Shown here: positions 35,443 through 43,424 of the stretch, piece after piece | Layout: each line of letters starts with the position of its first letter | Position numbering within the stretch: position 1 is the first letter of the stretch | Source of the DNA: UBA11710 sp049287025 | Lineage (GTDB): Bacteria > Patescibacteriota > Patescibacteriia > Magasanikbacterales > UBA922 | NCBI GenBank assembly: GCA_049287025.1 | Contig: JBAQFA010000032.1 | Coordinates: 1-54,746 of the forward strand | Length of the DNA stretch: 54,746 nucleotides | Direction: 5' to 3' | Made by a program: the position numbers and the translations under genes | The notes under the pieces: model-generated | Seen by the model: only the letters and a program-made list of their open reading frames with translations | The model's database searches: none | Told to the model about the DNA's origin: nothing

Positions 35443-36888
35443 TTATTTGCGTTCTATAAAATTAAAATCATATGGAAAACGTTTACCTTCAAAATACACA
35501 ATTAATTGTGCCATCCCAAGCATGATTGGTACCCACATTTTGGCCGAATAATACTGGGTGTTAAACATTTGAAAAATAAGTGGACTAACCACCAAAAACA
35601 AACCCAAAAGAGCGGCCAATTGTGCCTCGGGTGTATATTTTTTATCATGATAACGCTCCAAAATATTATTTATCACCCAAGCAATAAATAATCCAAAAGT
35701 TAACAAACCTAACAATCCCTGTTCAGCTAGTAATTTACTAATAATACTATGAGCGTCTATTGGGTCACCAAACTCCCACATAAAATATTTTACTTCTGAC
35801 AAACGATCAATAAAACTACCTACCCCTTGGCCCAATATCGGGTGTTCATAAAACAAATGTAAAGAAATATCAGTCAGAGCCCAACGAGCTTCGGTAGAGC
35901 GCTCAACATAGAGGGTAGTCATAAAAATCCCAAAATAGCCTGCCAACAAAACTACCACCACCATTAACCATTTAATTTTTTTTAATATTTCTTTCCAACT
36001 TATAAATGAGCGGGTAAATAAATAAAATATAATAATTTCTAACAAAATTGTCAGCCAAGCTGCCCGAGACAAAGTAAGCAAACTAATAATCCCTACAAAG
36101 ATACCCAAACTAGCTAGTAATTTCTTTTTCTTATTATTCACTTCTATATACCAAAGATAAAAATAAACCGGCAAAGTGACTACCATAATTTCGGCCAAAA
36201 ATATATGTTGATCCCCAAATGGTGCCCAACCAAAAATAGGAAATGGTACCGCTCGTCCCAGGGCATAAAAAGTCCATTCACCTAGAAAAAAAGAAGTAAA
36301 ACCCATCAGAGCGCCCAAAAAACCGACACTAGCATAAACTTTTAAAGCAATTAAAAATTTCTTTTTATCATGGCGAATAATATTAATACCCAAGGCTAAG
36401 TAAACTAAATAAATAAAAATTAAAAAGCGAACAATATACTTGAGACCAGAACTGATTTCAAAAATAGATAAATTTGAAAGTGAAGCCAAAGCGCTAATTA
36501 AAAACAAAATAAAAAAACCAACTCCTGGTAAATAAATTTTAAAAGTTTCTCCTCGAAAAAATTCCCGTATATACCACCAGACAAAGGCTAAACCAAGAAA
36601 AAGCGCCCAAAAATCTACGGCTGGAGCATAGACGCCAGTGAGATAAGAAAAATTATTTCTAATAAAATTATAATTTTCCAAATATATTACCCAATGCATC
36701 ATTGGCGCCAAAAAAACCAAAATATACAAACCAATATCCAACCGATATGACAAACCCCAAAGCAAAATAAATAACAAAAAAAGAACTAGAGAATTTACTC
36801 CCTGCCAAACAATAAAAAATATTAAAATTAAAACTGCCAAAGGCAATCCAATATACCAAAGAAGTGAATTGGTTGTAATCTGTTTCAT
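35443..36888 (-). CDS. O-antigen ligase/polymerase-like membrane protein (second copy)
   Basis: A 481-residue protein with about 12 membrane helices, containing the Wzy_C loop ending HLFYEHPILGQGVGSFIDRL and DPIDAHSIISKLLAEQGLLG (the His-containing ligase motif). The frame continues 63 codons upstream, but the promoter at 36895-36923 puts the first base on the ATG at 36888 (MKQITTNSLLWYIG), so that is the start. The added upstream part is Phe/Lys-rich. It is not closely alike the protein encoded at 18116-20191. Confidence 0.82.
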   Translation of the reverse strand: MKQITTNSLLWYIGLPLAVLILIFFIVWQGVNSLVLFLLFILLWGLSYRLDIGLYILVFLAPMMHWVIYLENYNFIRNNFSYLTGVYAPAVDFWALFLGLAFVWWYIREFFRGETFKIYLPGVGFFILFLISALASLSNLSIFEISSGLKYIVRFLIFIYLVYLALGINIIRHDKKKFLIALKVYASVGFLGALMGFTSFFLGEWTFYALGRAVPFPIFGWAPFGDQHIFLAEIMVVTLPVYFYLWYIEVNNKKKKLLASLGIFVGIISLLTLSRAAWLTILLEIIIFYLFTRSFISWKEILKKIKWLMVVVVLLAGYFGIFMTTLYVERSTEARWALTDISLHLFYEHPILGQGVGSFIDRLSEVKYFMWEFGDPIDAHSIISKLLAEQGLLGLLTFGLFIAWVINNILERYHDKKYTPEAQLAALLGLFLVVSPLIFQMFNTQYYSAKMWVPIMLGMAQLIVYFEGKRFPYDFNFIERK

Positions 36889-36894
36889 GAATAC

Positions 36895-36923
36895 ATTATA
36901 CCTAAAAATAAGTTTTTTTTCAA
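36895..36923 (-). promoter_or_regulatory. leaderless promoter of the second glycan operon
   Basis: Minus strand: TTGAAA (36918-36923), 17 nt, TATAAT (36895-36900). Expected first base 36888, the A of the ATG. Confidence 0.75.
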
Positions 36924-37242
36924 AAAATTCTCTTTTTAATTTTTTAAAAAATATTTCTAGCATAAGTGATATAAAACCCCACTTATAAAAAGTGAGGTCT
37001 ACACCAGTATTTACCTGAAAGTCAGATAAGCACTGGTATGCCACGTCGTCGAACTCCTGGGTAGGAGACGACGACATGGCGGGGTTTCTGATTCATCCCG
37101 AAGCGAGACGCCTCGGGCGACAAATCATCTTGCTCTGCCAGAACAGAACAAGGGTTGCGCGAAGTCAATCTAATTCTGAGGCTGATTCATCTGATTATTC
37201 TGGCTCAGACTATCAGCCAACAAGGTTGAAGGGTGGATGCGA
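36924..37242. other. intergenic, mixed composition, several hairpins
   Basis: No gene. AT-rich up to about 37030, then rising in G/C toward the lipoprotein gene. Hairpins: ACCAGT...ACTGGT (37003-37037), GTCGTC/CTCCT-gggt-AGGAG/GACGAC (37045-37076), CCCGA...TCGGG (37099-37118), and TCTGAG...CTCAGA near 37180-37210. This is the 3' border of the foreign-looking segment. Confidence 0.6.
36971..36999 (-). terminator. terminator of the GC-rich lipoprotein unit
   Basis: Minus strand: ACCTCACTT-tttat-AAGTGGGGT followed by TTTAT. It lies about 245 bp past the stop codon; the same stem works on the plus strand only weakly. Confidence 0.65.
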
Positions 37243-39273
37243 CTACGGCGTCACGGGCGGGCAGGCGAGGGTCTTGAAGTCCCGCCCCTTGCAGTCCCAG
37301 TTCCACACCGTGGCCACCGTACCGGCGACGAACCCGCCGTTGCAGTAGGCCTGGGCGGTCCCCAGGATCTGCTCCTGGCAGGCCGCGATCGAATCGCAGG
37401 ATCCGCCCGTCCCAGCCATGCAACCAGGATCCCACATCATGGGGGAGTCGTCCCCGTGCCGGATAACGACATTGAAGACGCAGCCCTCGAGGCTCTCCTT
37501 GGCCGTGATGAGGATCTCACCGTGTGACACCTCAACCCAGTCGATCGAGGCGGGACAGCTGGGGTGCATCTGCACGTCCAGGTATCCGTCCGGGGGGATC
37601 TTCGTGAGATCGTTGATCGTGTACTTGACCGAATAGATCGAGAAGTGCGAGCACTCCCCCGTGTCGGTCGCGCACACGTCGGCCGTGGCCAGGTTGCCGT
37701 CGTCGCAGGCCGGGTTGTGGTCGCACGCGCCGGTCAGCGAGTTGCAGGAATCGATGGTGCACACGTTCTGATCGTCGCAGGACTTGGGCGTATGCGTCAC
37801 CCCGCCCACCGTGTGGCAGGCGTCGACCGTGCAGGGGTCGGCGTCATCGATGATGACGTTGGTGTGGTCGCACGCGCCGGTCAGCGAGTTGCAGGAATCG
37901 ATGGTGCACACGTTCTGATCGTCGCAGGACTTGGACTGGTGAACGCAAGCGCCCGTCGCCGGATCGCAAGCGTCGACCGTGCACAGGTTGTTATCGTTGC
38001 AGTTCATCGGGGTGTGCACGGCCCCGGTCTGCGTGTTACACATATCGGTCGTACAGACGTCGCCGTCGTCGGGGTCCATGGGCAGGCTGTCGCAGTAGCC
38101 GCCCACGAACACGTCATCGGTGCAGGCATCGCCGTCGTCGCAGTTCAGGGGCGAGCACGAGGGCAGGACGTAGTCCAGCCCGTTGCCCGCGACGTTCGGG
38201 AAGACCTTGACCTCGAGCTCCTGCCCGCTGGGGCAGGTGAGGTTGGCCTCGCCGATGATGAACTGCGACGTGCACGACTGGTCCAGACATCCCGGGTTGT
38301 AAAAGAGATCCCCGGTCTCGAAGTTCTGGACCATGACGTCGACGCGACAGGAAGCCGCGTCGCCCTGGAACACGACCTTGATCCCGCCGAAAGTGTTGGC
38401 GGGGATCACGATCGAGGGGGCGTACCCGACCTCATCATCCGTGAGGATGTTGTAGGCCTTCCAGCCCGAAACCTGGTACGCCGGGCAGTGGTGGATGTTG
38501 ATCCACACGACCTGGAGATCGTATCCCAGGTCGTCCACCGACCAGAAGAAGGTCTGGGTCTCGTCCGGGTTCGGGGCGCAGGTGTTACCCTGGCACCCGA
38601 ACTCGCACTCGATCTGCGTATCCTCGTAGGAGCAGGTGCCGCCGACGCAGGTGCCGGTGGACGCGTAGCTCGTGAAGAGGCCGCCGACGCAGGTGTCGAC
38701 GGGCGGGTTGTCGCAGACGACACCCTGGCACGGATTCGGGAACAGGTCGATGCACTGGCCGGCGGCGTCGCAGAACTCGTTCTCGTTGCACGTACCGCAC
38801 GAACCGCCGCAGCCGTTGTTGCCGCACTGCTTGTTGTCGCAGTTCGGAACGCAGGTCGGGGTCGGGTCGTAGCAGACGCCGTTGAAGTCGCACTGGAAGC
38901 CTTCGGCGCACGTACCGCACGAACCGCCGCAACCGTTGTTGCCGCACTGCTTGTTGTCGCAGTTCGGAACGCAGGTCGGGGTCGGGTCGTAGCAGACGCC
39001 CGCGAAGTCGCACTGGAAGCCGTCCGCGCAGATGCCGCACGAGCCGCCGCAACCGTTGTTGCCGCACTGCTTGTTCGTGCAGTTCGGAACGCAGGTCGGC
39101 TCGTGATCGTCCTTCCCCAGGTCGGGGTTGGACGAGTCGATGCCCGTGTCCGTCGTGGTCTCGGTGACCACGTCGGAGTTGGTGTCCTGGTCGACGACGG
39201 AACTCCCGCCGCAAGCCAGGACGTTGAACATCGCGAACACGAACAGAACGGTGAGCTTGTTGGTCGTCTTCAA
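37243..39273 (-). CDS. Cys-rich secreted lipoprotein, GC-rich, diderm-style
   Basis: About 676 residues. I take the TTG at 39271-39273, which follows an SD GAAGGAG by 8 nt; it gives LKTTNKLTVLFVFAMFNVLA-C, a lipoprotein signal with lipobox Cys. An acidic Thr/Asp/Ser linker comes next. Then three near-identical Cys units (CVPNCDNKQCGNNGCGGSCG, then TCAEGFQCDFNGVCYDPTPT), and further on repeats CDDQNVCTIDSCNSLTGACD. Base composition is about 60% G+C in a sampled line (38401-38460), unlike flanking DNA. Such proteins are common in Myxococcota and relatives. Probably transferred; its function here is unknown. Confidence 0.8.
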   Translation of the reverse strand: MKTTNKLTVLFVFAMFNVLACGGSSVVDQDTNSDVVTETTTDTGIDSSNPDLGKDDHEPTCVPNCTNKQCGNNGCGGSCGICADGFQCDFAGVCYDPTPTCVPNCDNKQCGNNGCGGSCGTCAEGFQCDFNGVCYDPTPTCVPNCDNKQCGNNGCGGSCGTCNENEFCDAAGQCIDLFPNPCQGVVCDNPPVDTCVGGLFTSYASTGTCVGGTCSYEDTQIECEFGCQGNTCAPNPDETQTFFWSVDDLGYDLQVVWINIHHCPAYQVSGWKAYNILTDDEVGYAPSIVIPANTFGGIKVVFQGDAASCRVDVMVQNFETGDLFYNPGCLDQSCTSQFIIGEANLTCPSGQELEVKVFPNVAGNGLDYVLPSCSPLNCDDGDACTDDVFVGGYCDSLPMDPDDGDVCTTDMCNTQTGAVHTPMNCNDNNLCTVDACDPATGACVHQSKSCDDQNVCTIDSCNSLTGACDHTNVIIDDADPCTVDACHTVGGVTHTPKSCDDQNVCTIDSCNSLTGACDHNPACDDGNLATADVCATDTGECSHFSIYSVKYTINDLTKIPPDGYLDVQMHPSCPASIDWVEVSHGEILITAKESLEGCVFNVVIRHGDDSPMMWDPGCMAGTGGSCDSIAACQEQILGTAQAYCNGGFVAGTVATVWNWDCKGRDFKTLACPPVTP

Positions 39274-39685
39274 GGTCTTGACTCCTTCAAGGGTGCAACC
39301 CGGTGCTAAACCATAGCGACCAGGCTTGTGTCTCGTACCTAGGAACTCGCACCGTTTCCGTCTGCGCAGGCTTCGCATACCTCCCGGTACGCCTGGCAGT
39401 CTGGTTTAAGCTCAATTCCCAATGTCCGAATTCTTTGATCCAAAGATATGGATCATTCATATGTTGAACATCTCCTAGCTGCGACCCTAGGAGAGTGATT
39501 GCCTAGTGGAACTAGAACGATCTTACTCTGCTAAAATACGCAACTTGTGGATATGTTTTCTTAGATTGACTTGAATTGTAAGGATCGCACCCAAGCCACT
39601 AGCTTAGGTTCACCCGAAAAAGGGCTAACTAGAGCACAAAAAGTGGTCCGATAAGCACTTCTTTGGTATTTAAATTTAACTACAA
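39274..39685 (-). other. long 5' leader of the lipoprotein gene
   Basis: From the predicted start near 39679 to the TTG at 39273 is about 400 nt. No other gene is open in it. Local hairpins are visible, for example CTCCTAG...CTAGGAG around 39472-39493 and TATGGAT...ATCCATA near 39446. Composition is intermediate between host and lipoprotein gene. An RNA regulator is possible but not recognised. Confidence 0.5.
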
Positions 39686-39714
39686 ATTATAGCATATTTT
39701 CTTACCTTTGTCAA
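39686..39714 (-). promoter_or_regulatory. host-type promoter ahead of the lipoprotein gene
   Basis: Minus strand: TTGACA (39709-39714), 17 nt, TATAAT (39686-39691): exact consensus in AT-rich DNA. The -35 context CCTTGACAAAG is shared with the promoter at 41518-41546. Confidence 0.85.
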
Positions 39715-39719
39715 GGCCT

Positions 39720-39971
39720 TTTTGTTCATTACTGTTTATAAAAATAAAATTAATAAGACAAATAAAAATTTGCCTTATTTTAGCTATATTTTAAGCCCAG
39801 TATAACTACTATTCAAAAAAATAATAGACATGCTGGCCTTGGCTTTGTAACTTCTATGATGAATCCCCACTTTCGTGGTTATCACACATGTATGAAGTTA
39901 CAAAGCCTCAGCCCTCCTTTCTTGTCCGTTGGACAAAGCCTAAAGAGAGCCATAGTCGTGTGTGGGCACGA
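39720..39971. other. AT-rich spacer with long hairpins between the two GC-rich genes
   Basis: No gene. A 14-bp perfect inverted pair GGCTTTGTAACTTC (39841-39854) and GAAGTTACAAAGCC (39894-39907) encloses a nested CCCAC-tttc-GTGG hairpin. TTGTCC-gt-TGGACAA follows (39921-39937), and TAGTCGTG-...-CACGACTA (39954-39973) overlaps the stop codon of the next gene. These may end the transcript of the TSP3 gene, but no T-run follows. Confidence 0.55.
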
Positions 39972-41291
39972 CTAGTTTCTGGTTCTGAACCCGTCCATGG
40001 TCGTCCAGAAGATCCGGAGACCCAGGACCAGGTTGTCGGCCGTATGGTTGGGAGCCCGGATCAGATTCCCCGTCTCCCACATGTACTTGGCGTCCACCCG
40101 GATGCCCAGGTTCCAGGGGGAGACCCACTCGGCGACAATGCCCCCACCGGACAATTGGCGGAGCCAGTCGTCGGAGAATCGTTCCCAGTAGCGGAGGTAC
40201 TCGTACCCCGCCCCGAGGAAGAAGCCCGACTTGCCGGCGCGCCAGCCGATGTCACCACCGGCGGTCATGCCCTTGGTGAACTCGAGGAAGTTACCCCCGA
40301 GCACACCGATGTGTCCCTTCACTTCCAGGGCATCGGTGATGATGGGGATGAACACCCCGAACTCGAGCCCCCCGGACAGAACCGTATGGTTCCCGTCCAG
40401 TTTAGCGTTGCCGACCTTGAAGATCCCGAGGCCGACACCCCCGACCGCGAGGTCGAGGAAGTCCAGAATGGAGTTCCCCCCGACTTTATCCTCGGGACAA
40501 CCCTTTTTATCGGGCGTCCCAGGCTGGAGGGGGCACTCGTCGACGACATCCAGGACGGTGTCGTCGTCCGCGTCCTCCTCAGGACACCCGTCCACGTCGT
40601 GGACGCCATCCTGATCTTCGGGAACAACAGGACACCCGTCCTTGCTGTTCCCGATAAGGTCCCCGTCGATGTCGTTGTCGCAGGCGTCGCCCTGGCCGTC
40701 GTTGTCGCTGTCGACCTGATCGGGGTTGGCGACCCGCGGGCAGTTGTCTACGCCATCGACGATTCCGTCGTTGTCGTAGTCATTGTCGCAGGCGTCGCCG
40801 ATGCCGTCGCGATCATGGTCAGCCTGGTCGGTGTTGGCGACCGCGCGACAGTTGTCGTTGGCATCGCGCACGCCGTCTCCGTCCTGGTCGTCTGGGAAGA
40901 CGATCTTGACGGGTTCGACGCAATACACCGCGGCCGAGTCAATGATTACTGTCCCGCCGAGGGAGTACCAGTAACCAGTGCCATCAGCAGCCACGAGCGA
41001 GGCTCGACGGCTGTCGAGCCCGCGCTGACCACCAATGCCCCCTGGGTTGGCGTCGGCCGTGCCCTGCACGACCGGCACTTCACCCGTCTGACACCTGACC
41101 GAGCCGTTGGGCTTGTCGCCCTTACGGCCGGTCCAGATGGGATCGGGGACGCCATCACGGATGGTCACAACCCCGCCCCACTCGATCGTCGTCTGGGCGG
41201 AGATGTCGTTCGCGGAAGCCACGAGCCCCGCGACCAGCACAAGGGTGGACATCGCAGTCACCACCCAATTGACTTTTCCGGTCTTTCCCAT
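39972..41291 (-). CDS. thrombospondin type 3 repeat protein with C-terminal beta-barrel-like domain, GC-rich
   Basis: About 439 residues from ATG 41289-41291, which follows GGAGAAG by 5 nt (MGKTGKVNWVVTAMSTLVLV). The signal peptide ends near ASANDISAQ. Residues about 130-270 are five TSP3-type Ca-binding units (DQDGDGVRDANDNC, DHDRDGIGDACDND, DYDNDGIVDGVDNC, DSDNDGQGDACDND). Residues about 280-439 alternate polar and hydrophobic residues and end LVLGLRIFWTT, like an outer-membrane barrel. CPR cells have no outer membrane, so this is a donor-type protein. It is GC-rich like the lipoprotein gene. Confidence 0.8.
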   Translation of the reverse strand: MGKTGKVNWVVTAMSTLVLVAGLVASANDISAQTTIEWGGVVTIRDGVPDPIWTGRKGDKPNGSVRCQTGEVPVVQGTADANPGGIGGQRGLDSRRASLVAADGTGYWYSLGGTVIIDSAAVYCVEPVKIVFPDDQDGDGVRDANDNCRAVANTDQADHDRDGIGDACDNDYDNDGIVDGVDNCPRVANPDQVDSDNDGQGDACDNDIDGDLIGNSKDGCPVVPEDQDGVHDVDGCPEEDADDDTVLDVVDECPLQPGTPDKKGCPEDKVGGNSILDFLDLAVGGVGLGIFKVGNAKLDGNHTVLSGGLEFGVFIPIITDALEVKGHIGVLGGNFLEFTKGMTAGGDIGWRAGKSGFFLGAGYEYLRYWERFSDDWLRQLSGGGIVAEWVSPWNLGIRVDAKYMWETGNLIRAPNHTADNLVLGLRIFWTTMDGFRTRN

Positions 41292-41494
41292 CGCTTCTTC
41301 TCCCATTCCAGTTGTGTATACTTTACCCTTTTCCACCATTCCCAATGACCACGACCCAACATCTTCCAGAGGTGGGTGATATTATCACAGCCTTTAGGTC
41401 CCACAACCCAGACTGATGACATATTTCCATGTTTTTTGAATACAAAGAACGTGCCTATACTATAAGCCAAAAATTAGGTACAGTTTACCCATTT

Positions 41495-41519
41495 TGACAT
41501 ATTAAGTATGACATATTAA
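41495..41519. promoter_or_regulatory. direct repeats TGACATATTAA at a transcription start
   Basis: Two exact 11-bp copies 14 bp apart (41495-41505 and 41509-41519), at and just past the start site predicted from the 41518-41546 promoter. Placement suits repressor binding. Confidence 0.5.
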
Positions 41520-41546
41520 TTTAACACATTTTAGAGACTTTGTCAA
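41518..41546 (-). promoter_or_regulatory. host-type promoter ahead of the TSP3 gene
   Basis: Minus strand: TTGACA (41541-41546), 17 nt, TAAATT (41518-41523). Its -35 lies in TGTCAAG-gt-CTTGACA, a 7-bp inverted repeat. Confidence 0.75.
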
Positions 41547-41584
41547 GGTCTTGACAAGGCCTAAATAAATTGAGAGCAAAAAAT

Positions 41585-41615
41585 AAAACACACTCATGTT
41601 TAGAGAGTGTGTTTT
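41585..41615 (-). terminator. terminator of the 41633-44622 operon
   Basis: An 11-bp stem AAAACACACTC / GAGTGTGTTTT; on the minus strand it is followed by TATTTTTTG. Confidence 0.85.
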
Positions 41616-41632
41616 AAAATTATTAATAAATT

Positions 41633-42244
41633 TTATATGTGCCTTTTTATAAGAGCTAAGGCTGATAAAATCCAACCAAATACTAAACTTACCAACATGT
41701 TGACAGCAATATTTGGCCTGACTGGTAAACTAGTCACAATCGGATAATTCACCACTTTAAAATAAACATCACCACCAACATAGTCTGAAGACTGAGAGAC
41801 CAGAGCACCAGCCACTGCACCAGCATATTGTTTGGCTTGTTCCGGGTCTTCATGAAAGGCACTAATATTCAACATACTTGTCCCATAAACGACTGAAGTT
41901 TTGGCTGTCTTTTCCCAACGTTTTCTCTTAGTTTTTTCAGAAACGTTTTGAAATTTTGAATTATCTAGACCATAGCCAGATTGGGACATAACTTTATCAA
42001 AAAAGTCTTGTGTACCAATTACTTCGCTAAGATTGCTAGCAATTCTCTCCCCAGATTTGGCCACTGTGTATGGGTCAACGCCATAACGTGATTTGGAAAT
42101 AATCATAACTTGCGCATCGGCCCGATATTCCAAAGGAAATAATAAACTGGCAAACAACGTCAAAACTGCAAAAATAATACCAACAAAAATGATTAATTTC
42201 CAACTATTTTTCAAAATATCAAATATTCTTTTTTCTATAAACAT
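41633..42244 (-). CDS. Wzz-like chain-length/capsule regulatory membrane protein
   Basis: A 203-residue protein with two membrane helices: SWKLIIFVGIIFAVLTLFAS near 14-35 and IAVNMLVSLVFGWILSALAL near 178-199. Between them is an extracellular part with LEYRADAQVMIISKSRYG and NVSEKTKRKRWEKTAKTSVV. PVRPNIAVN before the second helix is the Wzz/YveK-family proline motif. It probably sets glycan chain length with the ligase/polymerase proteins. No tyrosine-kinase domain is fused. Confidence 0.82.
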   Translation of the reverse strand: MFIEKRIFDILKNSWKLIIFVGIIFAVLTLFASLLFPLEYRADAQVMIISKSRYGVDPYTVAKSGERIASNLSEVIGTQDFFDKVMSQSGYGLDNSKFQNVSEKTKRKRWEKTAKTSVVYGTSMLNISAFHEDPEQAKQYAGAVAGALVSQSSDYVGGDVYFKVVNYPIVTSLPVRPNIAVNMLVSLVFGWILSALALIKRHI

Positions 42245-42329
42245 ATTAAATAAATTATAATTATGATTAAAACGAGTAATTATACACTAAAAAACCACTT
42301 TTGTCAACATCAGGACACCAAAAAGCTTA

Positions 42330-43424
42330 CTATTTGGCTAAAATATAATGTTTTTTGGCTAATATTTCTTGTCTGACCCCATCTCGCCAAATAGTAATTT
42401 TAAATTCTGCCGGTGCAAACCAAATTTGTTCGGCCAAAGTAAACTTGTTAATTGGTTTGTTTTCTATTTCCAAAATCACATCACCAATTTGTACAGCGGA
42501 GTCAGCTGACTTTTCACCCAGAATATTTATATACAAACCAGTCTCTGGTTGAGAATTATTATTACCAAAAACTCCATAGACCAATGACCCCTGCCAACCC
42601 ACGTCCAAATATTGTAATTTACCAGATTCCAAAATAGAATTAATTCCCCTCTCCACTAGCCAGCTTGGCAACAAATTTTGCCCATCCACATTTACAAAAG
42701 CTAATAATTGACCATTACCATCTACCAAGACACTACCAGCGGTTGTTAAATTCAACAAACCAAAAACATATTGCCGGTCGGCATAATAACCAATTATTGG
42801 ATCAGTTAATGGTACAAAATCTGCCACAATATTATTTTTCCATTCATTACCAAAATCAATTGACCACACATTGGTATTAAAACCAAAATTTTGCCAATTG
42901 GTAAATGACACAACGCGCAAACCACTGGCTTGAATTTTTAAAAATAATAATTTATTTGTTTTGTCATAAACCGCTTTTTCTACTTGATAGCTATTACCCA
43001 CATAGTCAACCATTTCCCAACTTTTTTCTTGACCCAAAAAATAATTGGCTGAAAACAAAACACACCAGCCATCTGAACTAACTATGGCTGACTGAGCCAC
43101 AAAAGAATTTTTATTATAATATTTTCCTTCCACTTTTTTCTTTTTATCATAAACAGTCATAAGCCGTTGTTCCACCTGACTTTTTACCAGTAAATCGGGA
43201 GTATTATTGTTTAATCTTTTTCCATCAAAATCACCAGTCTGGACAAACTGGATTGATTCATAGTGAGGCAAAATCCAGGCGCTCACAATAATAGTCGCGC
43301 TCACGCCAGCCACAAAAGCGAGACCGGCAAACAACAACAGCCATTTAACATTTTGTAAACGATGATAAGTATCGACGCGACAGGTCTTGTTTGGTAAATG
43401 AGGGGCTTTTGGGGTCATATCCAA
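42330..43424 (-). CDS. PDZ protein derived from HtrA/DegP protease, catalytic triad lost
   Basis: A 364-residue protein with one membrane helix (VKWLLLFAGLAFVAGVSATI, about 26-48) and an extracellular trypsin-like fold. Aligned by eye to HtrA: the His segment (DGYILTNNHV in family) reads DGWCVLFSAN (118-127), the Asp segment (DPxTDLALLKI) reads DKTNKLLFLKI (154-164), and GNSGGPLV reads TTAGSVLV (227-234), with Ala229 in the Ser place. So none of the three catalytic residues is kept. A PDZ domain follows (about 275-364: GLYINILGEKSADSAVQIGD, then VILEIENKPIN). It likely binds rather than cleaves. Confidence 0.72.
   Translation of the reverse strand: MDMTPKAPHLPNKTCRVDTYHRLQNVKWLLLFAGLAFVAGVSATIIVSAWILPHYESIQFVQTGDFDGKRLNNNTPDLLVKSQVEQRLMTVYDKKKKVEGKYYNKNSFVAQSAIVSSDGWCVLFSANYFLGQEKSWEMVDYVGNSYQVEKAVYDKTNKLLFLKIQASGLRVVSFTNWQNFGFNTNVWSIDFGNEWKNNIVADFVPLTDPIIGYYADRQYVFGLLNLTTAGSVLVDGNGQLLAFVNVDGQNLLPSWLVERGINSILESGKLQYLDVGWQGSLVYGVFGNNNSQPETGLYINILGEKSADSAVQIGDVILEIENKPINKFTLAEQIWFAPAEFKITIWRDGVRQEILAKKHYILAK

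Larger units (their letters stand above)
41292..41632. other. 341-bp intergenic region: leader, promoter and terminator
   Basis: No gene. It holds the leader of the TSP3 gene (about 220 nt), the promoter at 41518-41546, the direct repeat TGACATATTAA (twice, 41495-41519), and the terminator at 41585-41615 for the Wzz-like gene. Confidence 0.6.

Noticed and set aside
37564..39309. Long plus-strand open frame (581 codons) opposite the Cys-rich lipoprotein gene
   Set aside because: It is Val/Arg/Ala-rich without domains, and G+C-rich DNA leaves antisense frames open. The minus-strand frame has a lipobox, SD and Cys repeats.
39888..41348. Plus-strand open frame of 486 codons opposite the TSP3 gene
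   Set aside because: The same G+C effect; its translation has no fold signals, while the minus strand reads as TSP3 repeats.
36960..41550. Single chimeric assembly join explaining all GC-rich DNA
   Set aside because: Two separate GC-rich genes alternate with AT-rich host-like spacer carrying host-type promoters. This is not excluded without reads, but is less simple than transfer.
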